In this document: piece after piece, positions 46,693 to 55,780 of the stretch
Position numbering within the stretch: the first letter of the stretch is position 1
How the letters are laid out: every line of letters begins with the position of its first letter
From: Caulobacteraceae bacterium
GTDB lineage: Bacteria > Pseudomonadota > Alphaproteobacteria > Caulobacterales > Caulobacteraceae
Direction: 5' to 3'
Length of the DNA stretch: 64,000 nt
Assembly (NCBI GenBank): GCA_003164925.1
Contig: PLRV01000045.1
Coordinates: 82,466 to 146,465, forward strand
Notes under the pieces: generated by a model
The model's input: the letters and a program-made list of their open reading frames with translations, nothing else
What the model was told of the DNA's origin: nothing
Database searches by the model: none
Translations under genes and position numbers: made by a program

Positions 46693-48465
46693 TCAACCCC
46701 GGGCGACGCTGGGGGGTGCAACCGGCATGTCCAGACCCAAAGATAGCTTCTTTTCGGTCGCCGCCTTCAGCTCGGGAGCGGGCTGCAGACTCAGCACGCG
46801 CCGCCATTGATACTGGGCCTCGGTCTTGCGCCCCACCTGCCAGTAGGCGTCGCCCAGGTGGTCGTTGATCTCGGGGCTGACGGCATTGAAGGATACGGCC
46901 CGCTCCAGGTTCAGCACCGCCGAGTGATAGTCGCCCAGATGATAGTAGGCCCACCCCAGGGAATCGGCGATTTCGCCCGATTCCGGCTCGGCGGTGGATG
47001 CCTTTTGCAGCATGGCCATCGCCTGTTCCAGCCGTTCGTTCTTTTCCACCCAGGTATAGCCCAGATAGTTCAAGACATCGGGCTGATCAGGCTGCAGGGA
47101 TAAGGCCTTGAGCAGGTCCCGCTCTCCCTCCGCCCAATGGCCGGCCTCGCTGAGCGCAGTGCCGCGCAGGAAATACAGGGTCCAGTCCTCGTCTGCTGGA
47201 TCTGCGTCCATCACGTGAGCCAGGACCTGGGCCGATTCTTCGTACTGCTCTTTCCCGCGCAGCGTTTCGGCCAGGATGAGCAGGGCGCCTCGGTCCTCCG
47301 GAGCGGCCTTAGCCAGCTCTCGCGCCAGGGTCAGGGCGGTATCGTGGTCGCCCGCATTCTCATAGCTGGTAATGATCCGTTCGCGCGCCTCGATGGCTGT
47401 CGTCGAGGCAGGCGAAACGCGCGCATAATCGTCGCGGGCCTGGGGGTATCTGTCCGCCGCCGCTTCGACGTCGCCCAGGAGGAGCCAGGCCTCGTCGTTG
47501 GTCGGGTCCAGCTTCAGGCCCAGCCGCAGATAGATTTCGCCCTCTTCGACGGATCTTTGCACCAGCGCCAATTCGGCGGCGCTGGTCAGGGCCCGGCCGG
47601 CGCCGGCCGCGATCGTCGGCATGGGCGGCGCGGGCCGCCGCTCCATCACCCGCGTCAGGGCGCTCTGCAGATCCCTGTCCTCCGGAATCTTGGCCAAGTA
47701 TTTTTTATAGAGCGCTTCGGCGTCGTCAGCGCGGGCTCGGCGCTCCAGATAGGCGCCGTAGGAAAGGACATAGAACACCCCGAGCTGGGCGTTGGCGGTG
47801 AGGGTCTTATAGCCCGCCTCCGCCTCGTCGAACCGGTGCAGGCGCTCGTCGATCAGCGACCGGCTCAACACCGCCGCCATGCGATTCAGCTTCTGGCCCT
47901 GGGTATCGGGCAGCATGACCGCGTGGGCGCCGTCGCCCGCGGCCAGGGCGGCCCAGGGCTTCAGCAATTGATAACCGTCCACATAGGCGAAGCCGCCGGC
48001 GTCCTTGGACAGGATGGCGTAGGCGTCCTTGCCACGCCCGCCCGCCAGATCGGACACCGCCTGCACCAACCGGCCGAGCCTGGGCACCCCCCCCGAAACG
48101 TCCCCCCCCACCCCGGCCGCTAGAGCCGCGGCCTTATCCACGTCTCCCGCGGCCACCGCCGCAAGGAAGGCCTTTTGCCGGATCAAGGCATCCTGGTCCT
48201 CGCGATCGGCGCGCGCGAAATACTGGGCGGCGTCCTGATCGGCGTCATTGTCCAGCGCCGCCTCTCCCGCCAGGAACAAGCCAAAGGGAGAGCGATCTTC
48301 CGGCGGCGCCTGGGTCACGGTCGATGCGACGTCCCCGGGCGCGGCGGGGGGCGCGCTGGCGCAGGCGCAAAGGCCGAAGGCGGCGGTCAGCGCAAGAATC
48401 GGCGCGGCGAGGCCCTTGAAGCTGGACAAGCCTTTGAAGCACGAAGATGGGCGAGGGTATGACAT
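46693..48465 (-). CDS. TPR-repeat lipoprotein
   Basis: This 590-residue protein has a signal peptide with lipobox-like FGLCAC-AS (about 35-37) and a mature part built of TPR helices. The clearest repeats are EAWLLLGDVEAAADRYPQARDDYARV, RGALLILAETLRGKEQYEESAQVL and LNYLGYTWVEKNERLEQAMAMLQKA, then IADSLGWAYYHLGDYHSAVLNLERAV. It is probably an outer-membrane or periplasmic scaffold. Similar proteins are common upstream of ispE in alphaproteobacteria. I chose the ATG at 48465; the frame to 48723 overlaps the ETF-QO gene. Confidence 0.82.
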   Translation of the reverse strand: MSYPRPSSCFKGLSSFKGLAAPILALTAAFGLCACASAPPAAPGDVASTVTQAPPEDRSPFGLFLAGEAALDNDADQDAAQYFARADREDQDALIRQKAFLAAVAAGDVDKAAALAAGVGGDVSGGVPRLGRLVQAVSDLAGGRGKDAYAILSKDAGGFAYVDGYQLLKPWAALAAGDGAHAVMLPDTQGQKLNRMAAVLSRSLIDERLHRFDEAEAGYKTLTANAQLGVFYVLSYGAYLERRARADDAEALYKKYLAKIPEDRDLQSALTRVMERRPAPPMPTIAAGAGRALTSAAELALVQRSVEEGEIYLRLGLKLDPTNDEAWLLLGDVEAAADRYPQARDDYARVSPASTTAIEARERIITSYENAGDHDTALTLARELAKAAPEDRGALLILAETLRGKEQYEESAQVLAHVMDADPADEDWTLYFLRGTALSEAGHWAEGERDLLKALSLQPDQPDVLNYLGYTWVEKNERLEQAMAMLQKASTAEPESGEIADSLGWAYYHLGDYHSAVLNLERAVSFNAVSPEINDHLGDAYWQVGRKTEAQYQWRRVLSLQPAPELKAATEKKLSLGLDMPVAPPSVARG

Positions 48466-48532
48466 GGCGTCAAATTCTGCTGTTTCAGCTTGCCGATCAA
48501 GGCCGCCATGGCCAAGCCCTCGCATTGGCCGC

Positions 48533-50203
48533 TCACATATTGGGATAGTTGGGGCCGCCGCCGCCTTCCGGCGTGGTCCAGACAATGTTCTGCGATGGGT
48601 CCTTGATGTCGCAGGTTTTGCAGTGGACGCAATTTTGGGCGTTGATGACGAAGGCCGGCTCGCCCGCTTTCTCGACCACCTCATAGACGCCCGCCGGACA
48701 ATAACGCTGCGCCGGCTCGGCATAGAGCGGCAGGTTGACCTTGATGGGCGTGGCGGGATCGCGCAACTTCAGGTGACTGGGCTGGTCCTCCTCGTGGTTG
48801 GTGTTGGACACGAACACCGACGATAGCTTGTCGAACGACAGCACCCCATCGGGTTTGGGATAGGCGATGGGGGCGAAGTCCTTGGCCAGGCCCGTGCACG
48901 CCGCATCGCTCTTTCCATGGCTCAGCGTACCGAACGGCGACCAGCCTCCGGTCAGGCGGTTGATCCATAGATCCACGCCCGTGAGCAGCACCCCGCCCAG
49001 CACTGTGCCAAAGCGCGACCACAAGGGCTTGGCGTTACGCACCAGCTTCAGGTCCCGATGCACCCACGAGGCCTCATAAGCCGCAGGATAGTCGCTCAGC
49101 ACATCGCCGCCGCGACCGGCCCGCAGCGCAGCGAACGCAGCCTCCGCCGCCAGCATGCCGGTCTTCATGGCGTTGTGGCTGCCCTTGATGCGGGGCAGGT
49201 TCACAAAGCCCGCCGCGCAACCGATCAGAGCGCCGCCGGGAAAGGCCAAGGCGGGCGTCGACTGCAAACCGCCCTCGGTGATGGCCCGCGCGCCATATGA
49301 AATGCGCGTCCCGCCCTCCAGGTGCTGCCGGATCGCCGGATGATGCTTGAGCCGCTGGAACTCGTCGAAAGGCGACAGGTACGGATTGGCGTAGTTCAGG
49401 TGCACCACCAGGCCCACGGCCACGTAGCGGTCGCCGAAGTGGTAGACGAACGAGCCCCCGCCCACGTCGTTGCTCAGCGGCCAGCCGAAGCTGTGCTGCA
49501 CCAGACCGCTGCGGAATCTTTCGGACGGAACTTGCCAGATCTCCTTCAGGCCAAGGCCGTACTTCTGCGGCTGCACCCCCGCGCACAGGTCGAATCTGGC
49601 CTGGATCTCCTTGGCCAGAGAGCCGCGTGCGCCCTCGGCGATCAACACATAGCGGCCGTTGATCTCCATGCCGGGCTGATAGTCGGCCTTGGACTCGCCG
49701 TCCTTGCCCACGCCGAACACGCCCGCCACCACCCCGCGCAGGGACCCATCCTCGCTGTACAGCGCCTGCGAGGCGGCCATCCCCGGATAAATCTCCACTT
49801 CCAGCGCCTCGGCCTCGGCGGCCAGCCAGCGGCACAGATTGGCCAGGGAGGCGATATAGGCGCCGTGGTTGCTCATGAAATCCGGCTTGGGCAGCCAGGA
49901 GATGTCGAGCTGGCCGTTCGGACCCAGCATCAGGTAGCGATCCTGGGAAACCGGCGTCTCCAGGGGCGCGCCGCGATCCTTCCAGTCCGGGAACAGCTCG
50001 CTCAGAGCGCGTGGGTCGATCACGGCGCCCGACAGGATGTGGGCGCCCACCTCCGAGCCTTTTTCCAGAACGGCGACCGAGACGTCAGCGCCGGCCTCGG
50101 CGGCGAGCTGCTTGAGGCGGATGGCCGCTCCAAGACCCGCCGGGCCCGCGCCAACCACCACCACATCGTAGTCCATCGCCTCGCGGCTGACGGCTTGGAT
50201 CAT
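48533..50203 (-). CDS. Electron-transfer flavoprotein-ubiquinone oxidoreductase
   Basis: This 556-residue membrane-associated flavoprotein passes electrons from ETF to ubiquinone, linking fatty-acid and amino-acid oxidation to respiration. It has the FAD motif YDVVVVGAGPAGLGAAIRL, VGAHILSGAVIDP, GCAAGFVNLPRIKGSHNAMKTGMLAAE, and a C-terminal 4Fe-4S domain whose ligands are in YCPAGVY and CVHCKTCDIKDP. All four cysteines are present. It is divergent from the uracil-DNA glycosylase gene. Confidence 0.96.
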   Translation of the reverse strand: MIQAVSREAMDYDVVVVGAGPAGLGAAIRLKQLAAEAGADVSVAVLEKGSEVGAHILSGAVIDPRALSELFPDWKDRGAPLETPVSQDRYLMLGPNGQLDISWLPKPDFMSNHGAYIASLANLCRWLAAEAEALEVEIYPGMAASQALYSEDGSLRGVVAGVFGVGKDGESKADYQPGMEINGRYVLIAEGARGSLAKEIQARFDLCAGVQPQKYGLGLKEIWQVPSERFRSGLVQHSFGWPLSNDVGGGSFVYHFGDRYVAVGLVVHLNYANPYLSPFDEFQRLKHHPAIRQHLEGGTRISYGARAITEGGLQSTPALAFPGGALIGCAAGFVNLPRIKGSHNAMKTGMLAAEAAFAALRAGRGGDVLSDYPAAYEASWVHRDLKLVRNAKPLWSRFGTVLGGVLLTGVDLWINRLTGGWSPFGTLSHGKSDAACTGLAKDFAPIAYPKPDGVLSFDKLSSVFVSNTNHEEDQPSHLKLRDPATPIKVNLPLYAEPAQRYCPAGVYEVVEKAGEPAFVINAQNCVHCKTCDIKDPSQNIVWTTPEGGGGPNYPNM

Positions 50204-50314
50204 GAAATTCCTCAGGACGCCATTGAACGGCGTGCGAACTTAACCGAAGTTGTCCTAACCGCGGTAAGGCAAAACCGCAAAGCAACAGCGCGACAGCACA
50301 GGCGAATTGGAACG

Positions 50315-51127
50315 GTGGACATCGCAGCCGACACGCGCGCCATCGAAAGCCTGCTCGCCTTCTGGAGCCAGGCGGGCGCGGACGGCTGTTTTTCGGACGC
50401 CCCGGTCGACCGTCTGGCCGAGCGAGCCCCGACCACCCCAAGGCCTACGACGCGCGCGCTCCCGACCGCGCCCGCCGTCGCCGCTCGCAGCGCGGCGCCC
50501 GATCTGGCCGGGACCATCGAGCAAGCCCGCGCACTTGCCGCCGCCGCTCAAGACCTGAGCCAGCTTGAAGCCGCTATCGCAGGCTTCGACGGGTGCGGGC
50601 TGAAATTCGAAGGCGCTAAGCGGGCGGTGTTCTCTCGCGGGGCGGCCGATGCGCCGGTCATGATCATCGGCGAGGGGCCGGGCGCGGAGGAAGACATCCA
50701 GGGCGTGCCGTTTGTCGGTCGCGCGGGCAAGCTGCTGGACCGCATGCTCAAGGCCGCGGGCCTCAGCGAGCGCGTGTTCATCACCAACACGGTGTTCTGG
50801 CGTCCGCCCGGCAACCGCACGCCTGCGCCGGCCGAGCAGATGGTCTGCGCGCCGTTCCTGGAGCGGGCCATCGCCCTGGTGAATCCGCGCTTCCTGCTGC
50901 TGGCGGGCGGGGCGTCGGCCAAGGCGATGCTGAAGCGTGATGAGGGCATTCTCAGCCTGCGTGGGCGCTGGTTCGACTGGAGCCCCGAGGACGGATCGGC
51001 GCGATTACCCGCCCTGCCGACCCTGCACCCGGCCTTTCTGCTGCGCCAGCCCGGAGCCAAGAAGCGCGCCTGGCAGGACCTCTTGACCCTGACCGAACGG
51101 CTCGATCGGCCCGAACGGCCCGAATAG
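50315..51127 (+). CDS. Uracil-DNA glycosylase, family 4-like
   Basis: This 270-residue repair enzyme has a variable Ala/Pro-rich N-terminus (about 30-75) and the UDG core: [48 protein letters not shown] and [15 protein letters not shown]. Classical family 4 enzymes hold a 4Fe-4S cluster through four cysteines. Here the first pair is reduced to one Cys ([10 protein letters not shown]) and only MVCAPF is otherwise visible, so the cluster is probably absent. I recall this as an alphaproteobacterial variant. The start is GTG at 50315. It is convergent, 1 bp apart, with the GT2-like gene. Confidence 0.82.
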   Translation: MDIAADTRAIESLLAFWSQAGADGCFSDAPVDRLAERAPTTPRPTTRALPTAPAVAARSAAPDLAGTIEQARALAAAAQDLSQLEAAIAGFDGCGLKFEGAKRAVFSRGAADAPVMIIGEGPGAEEDIQGVPFVGRAGKLLDRMLKAAGLSERVFITNTVFWRPPGNRTPAPAEQMVCAPFLERAIALVNPRFLLLAGGASAKAMLKRDEGILSLRGRWFDWSPEDGSARLPALPTLHPAFLLRQPGAKKRAWQDLLTLTERLDRPERPE

Positions 51128-51128
51128 C

Positions 51129-51617
51129 CTAAAGCCCGTCCCTTACCGGCTTCAGTCGCTCTAGCTTCCCGCCCAGCTTGCGAATCAGGCCCGGCCCGTA
51201 GCCGCCCGCCGCCTCCAGCCGCGTACGGGGCAACAGAAGCCCGTGCGCCTTTGGCGGTCCGCCCAAAAGGCCGCCTCGGCCGGGCGCGAACCAAGCCGCA
51301 CGATCGGGCGTGCGGTCGATATGGGCCCGCGTCGCAGCAACCCAGCCGGGCGGCGGGACCACTTCAGGGTCGAGGATCAACAGCCAATCGCCCCTCGCCT
51401 TGGCGCAGGCCTGAGCCAGCCGCGCCTCAGCCGGGCCGCTCAACTCCAGCACATCGGCGCCGGAATCCAGGGCGATGTCCAAGGTGGAGTCGATCGAGCC
51501 GCCGTCCGCCACGATCACCTGACGCACCAACCCGTCCACCGCCGCAGGCACCAGGGCCCCTAGAACTTGGCCAAGCGTGCGCTCGTGGTCCTTGGTCGCG
51601 ATCACCACCGAAATCAT
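51129..51617 (-). CDS. Short glycosyltransferase family 2-like protein
   Basis: This 162-residue protein has the GT-A nucleotide-binding start of family 2 enzymes ([72 protein letters not shown]). It ends soon after, so it lacks most of the acceptor domain and is about two thirds of the usual minimum length. It may be a nucleotide-sugar-binding remnant or a compact transferase. Its stop is one base from the glycosylase stop. Confidence 0.65.
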   Translation of the reverse strand: MISVVIATKDHERTLGQVLGALVPAAVDGLVRQVIVADGGSIDSTLDIALDSGADVLELSGPAEARLAQACAKARGDWLLILDPEVVPPPGWVAATRAHIDRTPDRAAWFAPGRGGLLGGPPKAHGLLLPRTRLEAAGGYGPGLIRKLGGKLERLKPVRDGL

Positions 51618-51796
51618 GGCGCCATCAATCGTGCGTCGGGGGCTGACGTCAAGAATTCTTGTTTTGTTCCAATGGGGTCATTAGACTTGGAGCCATGTCG
51701 CCCCTCATCCGCCTCGAAGGACCCAACGGCCGCGGACCCAATCCAAATGGCGCTGGCCGCCGCCACTGACGCAAGATCAGGCCGTCACGCTCACAT

Positions 51797-52996
51797 CTAG
51801 AGCGCCGGCGTTGCGGCGGCTGTTCGAGCCGATGAACTTGCGGCGATGCCGAGCCAACCGATCACCGACAGCGCGATGAGCATCAAAGGATTGCTCACCA
51901 GGCTGGGGTAGGCGGCTCCGCCGATCAGCCCGAAGATCGAGGTGCTCTGGCTCATCAGCCCCGCGATGGCGCCGCCCTGCAGCGGCGAATGGGCAAGCGA
52001 CGGCATGCGCGTCGTCAGCATCGCGGTGACCATTCCAACCGCAAGCAGCGCAACGACGAGCGCAAAGATAGCGACGCCGAGGGGCTCTGTCGGCGCGAAC
52101 GCGGCCCCCAGGCCGACGATCCCCACGCCCACGATCAATATCGTCGCCTTGCGCAGACCCAAAGCCGTGGCGGTCGGAAGGAAAGCGAGGCCGCCGAAGA
52201 AGTTCACGATCGAACCGCCCGCCAGCAGCAATGCCGCGGCCGCGGCTGACAGGCCATGGTAACGGACGAAGTAGAGCGGCACGACCCCGTTAATCCCGAC
52301 TCCGACAAACGCGCTCAGGCCGAGCGCCAAGGCCACGAACAGGATTTGGCGATTGCGGAACAGGAAGCCGATCCCCCCTCGCGCCGGTGCGCCATCGGGC
52401 CCGGCCGACGGCGCTCGGATCGCCAAGGCCCCGATCGCCATCAAGGTTCCGACGGCCGCTGCGTGGAAAAGGAAAGTGAGCCGCCAGTTCTCCCCTCCCG
52501 CCACAGCGGCGGACAACAGCGGCCCGATGACCCATCCGGCCGGCACGAAAGTCGACCAAAGGGTCATCGCTGCGTGCTGCCGTCGACCCGAGGTCGCCCG
52601 GATGAGGAGCGCGGGCGGACCGTTCGTCAGGCCCAGAAACCCGATACTGGCCACACAGCGCGCCACGATGAACCAGGTGATCGTTGGCGCCGCATAGGCG
52701 GCGAGGTCGGCGGCGGCATAGAGCAGCCCTGACATCCAGATCACGCGTTCGGCGCCCAGCCGGTTGATCACCCAGCCGCTCGCCAGCGATCCCACCGCCG
52801 CCGCCGCGAACAGGGCGGAAAGGGATAGGCCGGCCGGTCCCGGCCCCACGCCAAACGACCGCATGATGTCGGCCAAGACCGACGGGATCTGCGCCAAGCC
52901 CGCGGTCCCGATCATGCTCATGGCCCAAGCCAGAACGATGAGGGACCAAGCTCCAGCGCCGGCGGCTCGATCATCTATCTGCTGGCGGGGGGCCAT
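51797..52996 (-). CDS. Major facilitator superfamily transporter
   Basis: This 399-residue inner-membrane protein has about twelve hydrophobic segments and the loop signature GWVINRLGAERVIWMSGLLYA between helices 2 and 3. It resembles cyanate/aromatic-compound or drug MFS proteins, but the substrate is not evident. Its ATG is one base after the hydrolase stop, so the hydrolase and transporter are co-translated. It probably exports or imports the compound handled by this HxlR-controlled cluster. Confidence 0.85.
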   Translation of the reverse strand: MAPRQQIDDRAAGAGAWSLIVLAWAMSMIGTAGLAQIPSVLADIMRSFGVGPGPAGLSLSALFAAAAVGSLASGWVINRLGAERVIWMSGLLYAAADLAAYAAPTITWFIVARCVASIGFLGLTNGPPALLIRATSGRRQHAAMTLWSTFVPAGWVIGPLLSAAVAGGENWRLTFLFHAAAVGTLMAIGALAIRAPSAGPDGAPARGGIGFLFRNRQILFVALALGLSAFVGVGINGVVPLYFVRYHGLSAAAAALLLAGGSIVNFFGGLAFLPTATALGLRKATILIVGVGIVGLGAAFAPTEPLGVAIFALVVALLAVGMVTAMLTTRMPSLAHSPLQGGAIAGLMSQSTSIFGLIGGAAYPSLVSNPLMLIALSVIGWLGIAASSSARTAAATPAL

Positions 52997-52997
52997 C

Positions 52998-53828
52998 CTA
53001 GGACTCAGGCCGCTTGGGAAGCATCTGTTCCCACCATGCTGCCAGCTGTGCGCTGGCCAGCGAGAAGTCGTCGCGATCCAGAGAGGTGCGGCGGAAGAAG
53101 GCGACGGCGTCCTCGAGGGTGATCCGCATCATCCCTGGAAGGCGCACGAACTCGTGGATCAGATCGGAATAGAGCCGCAGGTCGGCGACTCGGCCGGCCG
53201 CGCGCATCGCCGAGTGGAGGTCGATCGCGTGGGAGGCGGGCACCATTCGATCGCCATCGCCGGCGAAGAGAATAGTCGGCGGCATGCGGTCGGCGAACGT
53301 CATGGGGCTGGCCGCAGCGATCGCCGAGAGGGCCACGTCCAACATGCCCGCGTCTTGGGGCCCCAGCCGTATGGGCGCGAAGAACGCCGCTACGCCGGCG
53401 ACTGCCGGCGCGCCGTGCTGGCTCGCGGCCAACAGCGCGAGATGGCCGCCGGCGGAGTAGCCCATCACGAATAGCTGGGAGGAATCGATCCCGAGCGAGT
53501 CGGCCTGGTCGACCGCGCTCCGCAGCGCCGCCGTCACGTCGTCGAGCGGCGCGGGCCAGGGGGCCTCCCCCAGCAGTCGATATTCAACGGCGAGCGCGAC
53601 GAAGCCGAGTTGCGCGAGCACGGTGGCGGCTGGGGCCACCATGCCCCGATCGCCCCTTCGCCATCCGCCGCCATGAAGAACGAGCACCGCGGGCCGTGCA
53701 GCCTTCCCAGCGCTCGCGGGACGATAGACATCCCAATGCAACGGCCGATCCCGTTGGAGATAGACCTGGTCGATCTGGACAAGCGTCTCGCGCTGCGGCT
53801 CGCCAACGTCGGTTCGGGGCTCTGGCAT
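52998..53828 (-). CDS. Alpha/beta hydrolase, HSL/BD-FAE-like esterase
   Basis: This 276-residue esterase-type hydrolase has the oxyanion motif LHGGGWRRGD (about 51-60), the nucleophile elbow GYSAGG, an acidic residue in FAGDGDRMVP and the catalytic His in DLIHEFVRL. All three triad residues are present and no signal peptide is visible, so it is cytosolic. It probably cleaves a carboxyl ester. It is in one operon with the MFS gene, downstream of the HxlR regulator gene. Confidence 0.85.
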   Translation of the reverse strand: MPEPRTDVGEPQRETLVQIDQVYLQRDRPLHWDVYRPASAGKAARPAVLVLHGGGWRRGDRGMVAPAATVLAQLGFVALAVEYRLLGEAPWPAPLDDVTAALRSAVDQADSLGIDSSQLFVMGYSAGGHLALLAASQHGAPAVAGVAAFFAPIRLGPQDAGMLDVALSAIAAASPMTFADRMPPTILFAGDGDRMVPASHAIDLHSAMRAAGRVADLRLYSDLIHEFVRLPGMMRITLEDAVAFFRRTSLDRDDFSLASAQLAAWWEQMLPKRPES

Positions 53829-53912
53829 TTTTATCCTCCCCGCGGACGAGAGCCGCGCCAGGCTGAGGTTCTAAGTCGCCAGCATCGCGTGAGAAGACGC
53901 CACAAGAATGTG

Positions 53913-53932
53913 TGTTCTGAACAGCGATGTTC
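53913..53932. promoter_or_regulatory. Candidate HxlR operator upstream of the hydrolase
   Basis: TGTTCTGAACA (53913-53923) is a palindrome overlapping a second one, GAACAGCGATGTTC (53919-53932). The core GAACAGNNATGT recurs twice at 54486-54516. It stands 85 bp upstream of the hydrolase start. Confidence 0.5.
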
Positions 53933-53946
53933 GCGGCTCGTGCGAG

Positions 53947-54459
53947 CTATCCGTTCGCCGCTTCATCATAGCGGCTGCGCGCCAAGGCGATGTCGGCGCG
54001 GTGGCCCTCAAGCCATTGGACAACCAAAAGAAACTGCTCGTGCAGCGCGTGCCCGAGCGGCGTCAGTCGGTACTCGGTGCGCGGCGGCACCGCTGGAAAG
54101 ATGGCGCGGGACGCGAAGCCGTCGCGCTCCAGCCGGCGCAAGGTCAGCGTCATCATGCGCTCCGAAATGCCTTGATCTCCGCCCAGGACCGAAATCGCGG
54201 AGACCAGCCGGCGCAACAGCGAATAGCGTATGGGGCCGGCGGCAAGCAGGTAGAACACCAGGCCCGTCCACTTCTCTCCAAGGAAGGCGATCGTCTCGCG
54301 AACCGGCGCGATATCCGCAGCGGGATTGTTGCCGCCCCGGTTGATAAGATCAGTGCAGAGCCGCTTGAGGCGCGCCGCATCCTCGCCGGCGAGATCCCGG
54401 TCGATGATCTTCTGAACTTCGAGCGCCACACGTTCGAGCTGCGCGTTCAACGTCCCCAT
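53947..54459 (-). CDS. HxlR-family transcriptional regulator
   Basis: This 170-residue regulator has a helical N-terminal extension (about 1-55) before the HxlR winged helix (VRETIAFLGEKWTGLVFYLLAAGPIRYSLLRRLV, GISERMMTLTLRRLERDGFASR, RTEYRLTPLGHAL). HxlR members often sense aldehydes or reactive electrophiles and control detoxification genes. It lies between the hydrolase-MFS operon and the divergent LLM oxidoreductase, and repeated motifs flank it on both sides. Confidence 0.88.
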   Translation of the reverse strand: MGTLNAQLERVALEVQKIIDRDLAGEDAARLKRLCTDLINRGGNNPAADIAPVRETIAFLGEKWTGLVFYLLAAGPIRYSLLRRLVSAISVLGGDQGISERMMTLTLRRLERDGFASRAIFPAVPPRTEYRLTPLGHALHEQFLLVVQWLEGHRADIALARSRYDEAANG

Positions 54460-54484
54460 CCCCGATGTGCGCGGTCCGCTTGGG

Positions 54485-54518
54485 CGAACAGCTATGTGGT
54501 TTTCGAACAGGGATGTGG
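54485..54518. promoter_or_regulatory. Direct-repeat operator between hxlR and the LLM gene
   Basis: CGAACAGCTATGTGG (54485-54499) and CGAACAGGGATGTGG (54504-54518) repeat with a 19-bp period in the divergent promoter region. They share GAACAGNNATGT with the site at 53919. Confidence 0.6.
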
Positions 54519-54587
54519 CGCCTTCCAGCCGTTAGCCGCAACGTACAAAACGTCACCGCGCAGGTGAGACGTCCTGGGAGGATTGCG

Positions 54588-55619
54588 ATGATCAACGCAT
54601 GGCTGTTCGTCCTTCCCGAATATTTCGGCTCCCGCCCGCACGAGCTGGGCACTGATCCCAAGGAGGCGGCGTCGATCTACGCCTGGAACGTGGAGCAGTG
54701 CGTGCGAAGCGAGGCGCTCGGCTTCACGGGGATATTCTTCAGCGAGCACCACGTGCCGCGCTACAGTATGGGGCCGGTTCCCAACTTGCTGCTCGCGGCG
54801 GTGGCCGCCCGCACCCAGCGTGTTCGGCTAGGCGTGCTCGCCTCCACGCTGCCCATGCATGCGCCGTGGCGGCTGGCCGAGGAATGCTCGATGCTCGACA
54901 ACCTCAGCGGCGGCCGACTGGAGATCGGTGTCGCTCGGGGAGCCTCACCCGACGAGCCGGCGGTGGTCGGCGTTTCGCCAGATGAGATCGAGCCCCGTTT
55001 CGATGAGGGCCTGACCGTGCTGCGGCGATGCTTCAATGAGTATGAGATCGATTTCGACGGCCGTTTCACCCAGCTCAAGAAGTTCAGCCTTTTCCCGCGG
55101 CTGTACCAGCAGCCCACCCCGCCCTTCTGGATCCCGGTCATGAGCGCGCGCTCAGCAACGCGCGCGGCGCAGGCCGGTGATCGCGTCTGCGCCGGCCTGC
55201 ATCGAACCGTCGTGATCAAGGACATCTTCGACGCCTACCGTGACGCTGCCGCAAGGCAAGACTCCGAGCAGGGCTCAGGTGACCATGCGCCATCGCTGGC
55301 GATCCGCCGCCACATGGTCATAGCCCCGACCGACGCCGAGGCGGAGGCGCTATCGCAACAGCACAAGCAAATCCTGCTCGCCCACGTCGAAGCTCTGACC
55401 CATCTTGTCAGCGAAGACGAATTCATCTTCGGCAGTCCGTCGACGGTGACCGATCAGATTCTTCATCAGTGTCGCTCCACCGGCGCTGGCCATATCGTGC
55501 TAACGCAGTTCGGCACCCTTCCCCGCGCAGCGGCCGAACAAACGATCACCCTGTTCGGGCAGGACGTTTTGCCTCGACTTTCCGCGGCCAACTCTGCGGC
55601 TACGCTAGAACGAGTCTGA
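54588..55619 (+). CDS. LLM-class flavin-dependent oxidoreductase
   Basis: This 343-residue enzyme is a luciferase-like monooxygenase or reductase. It shows ALGFTGIFFSEHHVPRYSMGPVPNLLLAAVAARTQRVRLGVLASTLPMHAPWRLAEECSMLDNLSGGRLEIGVARG, IPVMSARSATRAAQAGDR and HIVLTQFG. The ATG at 54588 has a GGGAGG site and gives the family length. It presumably oxidises the compound that also induces the neighbouring hydrolase and transporter. The substrate is unknown. Confidence 0.9.
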   Translation: MINAWLFVLPEYFGSRPHELGTDPKEAASIYAWNVEQCVRSEALGFTGIFFSEHHVPRYSMGPVPNLLLAAVAARTQRVRLGVLASTLPMHAPWRLAEECSMLDNLSGGRLEIGVARGASPDEPAVVGVSPDEIEPRFDEGLTVLRRCFNEYEIDFDGRFTQLKKFSLFPRLYQQPTPPFWIPVMSARSATRAAQAGDRVCAGLHRTVVIKDIFDAYRDAAARQDSEQGSGDHAPSLAIRRHMVIAPTDAEAEALSQQHKQILLAHVEALTHLVSEDEFIFGSPSTVTDQILHQCRSTGAGHIVLTQFGTLPRAAAEQTITLFGQDVLPRLSAANSAATLERV

Positions 55620-55780
55620 GGAAAGGCGGCTGGTTCGAGGCCGCCGGTAGGGTTCTTCCGCCCGTTCCGCGCGGATTTTTCGGCACAGTTTCTACACGAG
55701 CGAAATCGGCCGATTTTTAGGGAATAATCATATAGACAAAACGGCCGGCCCTTTCGCCGGGATGAGTCCAATTTGATGTC

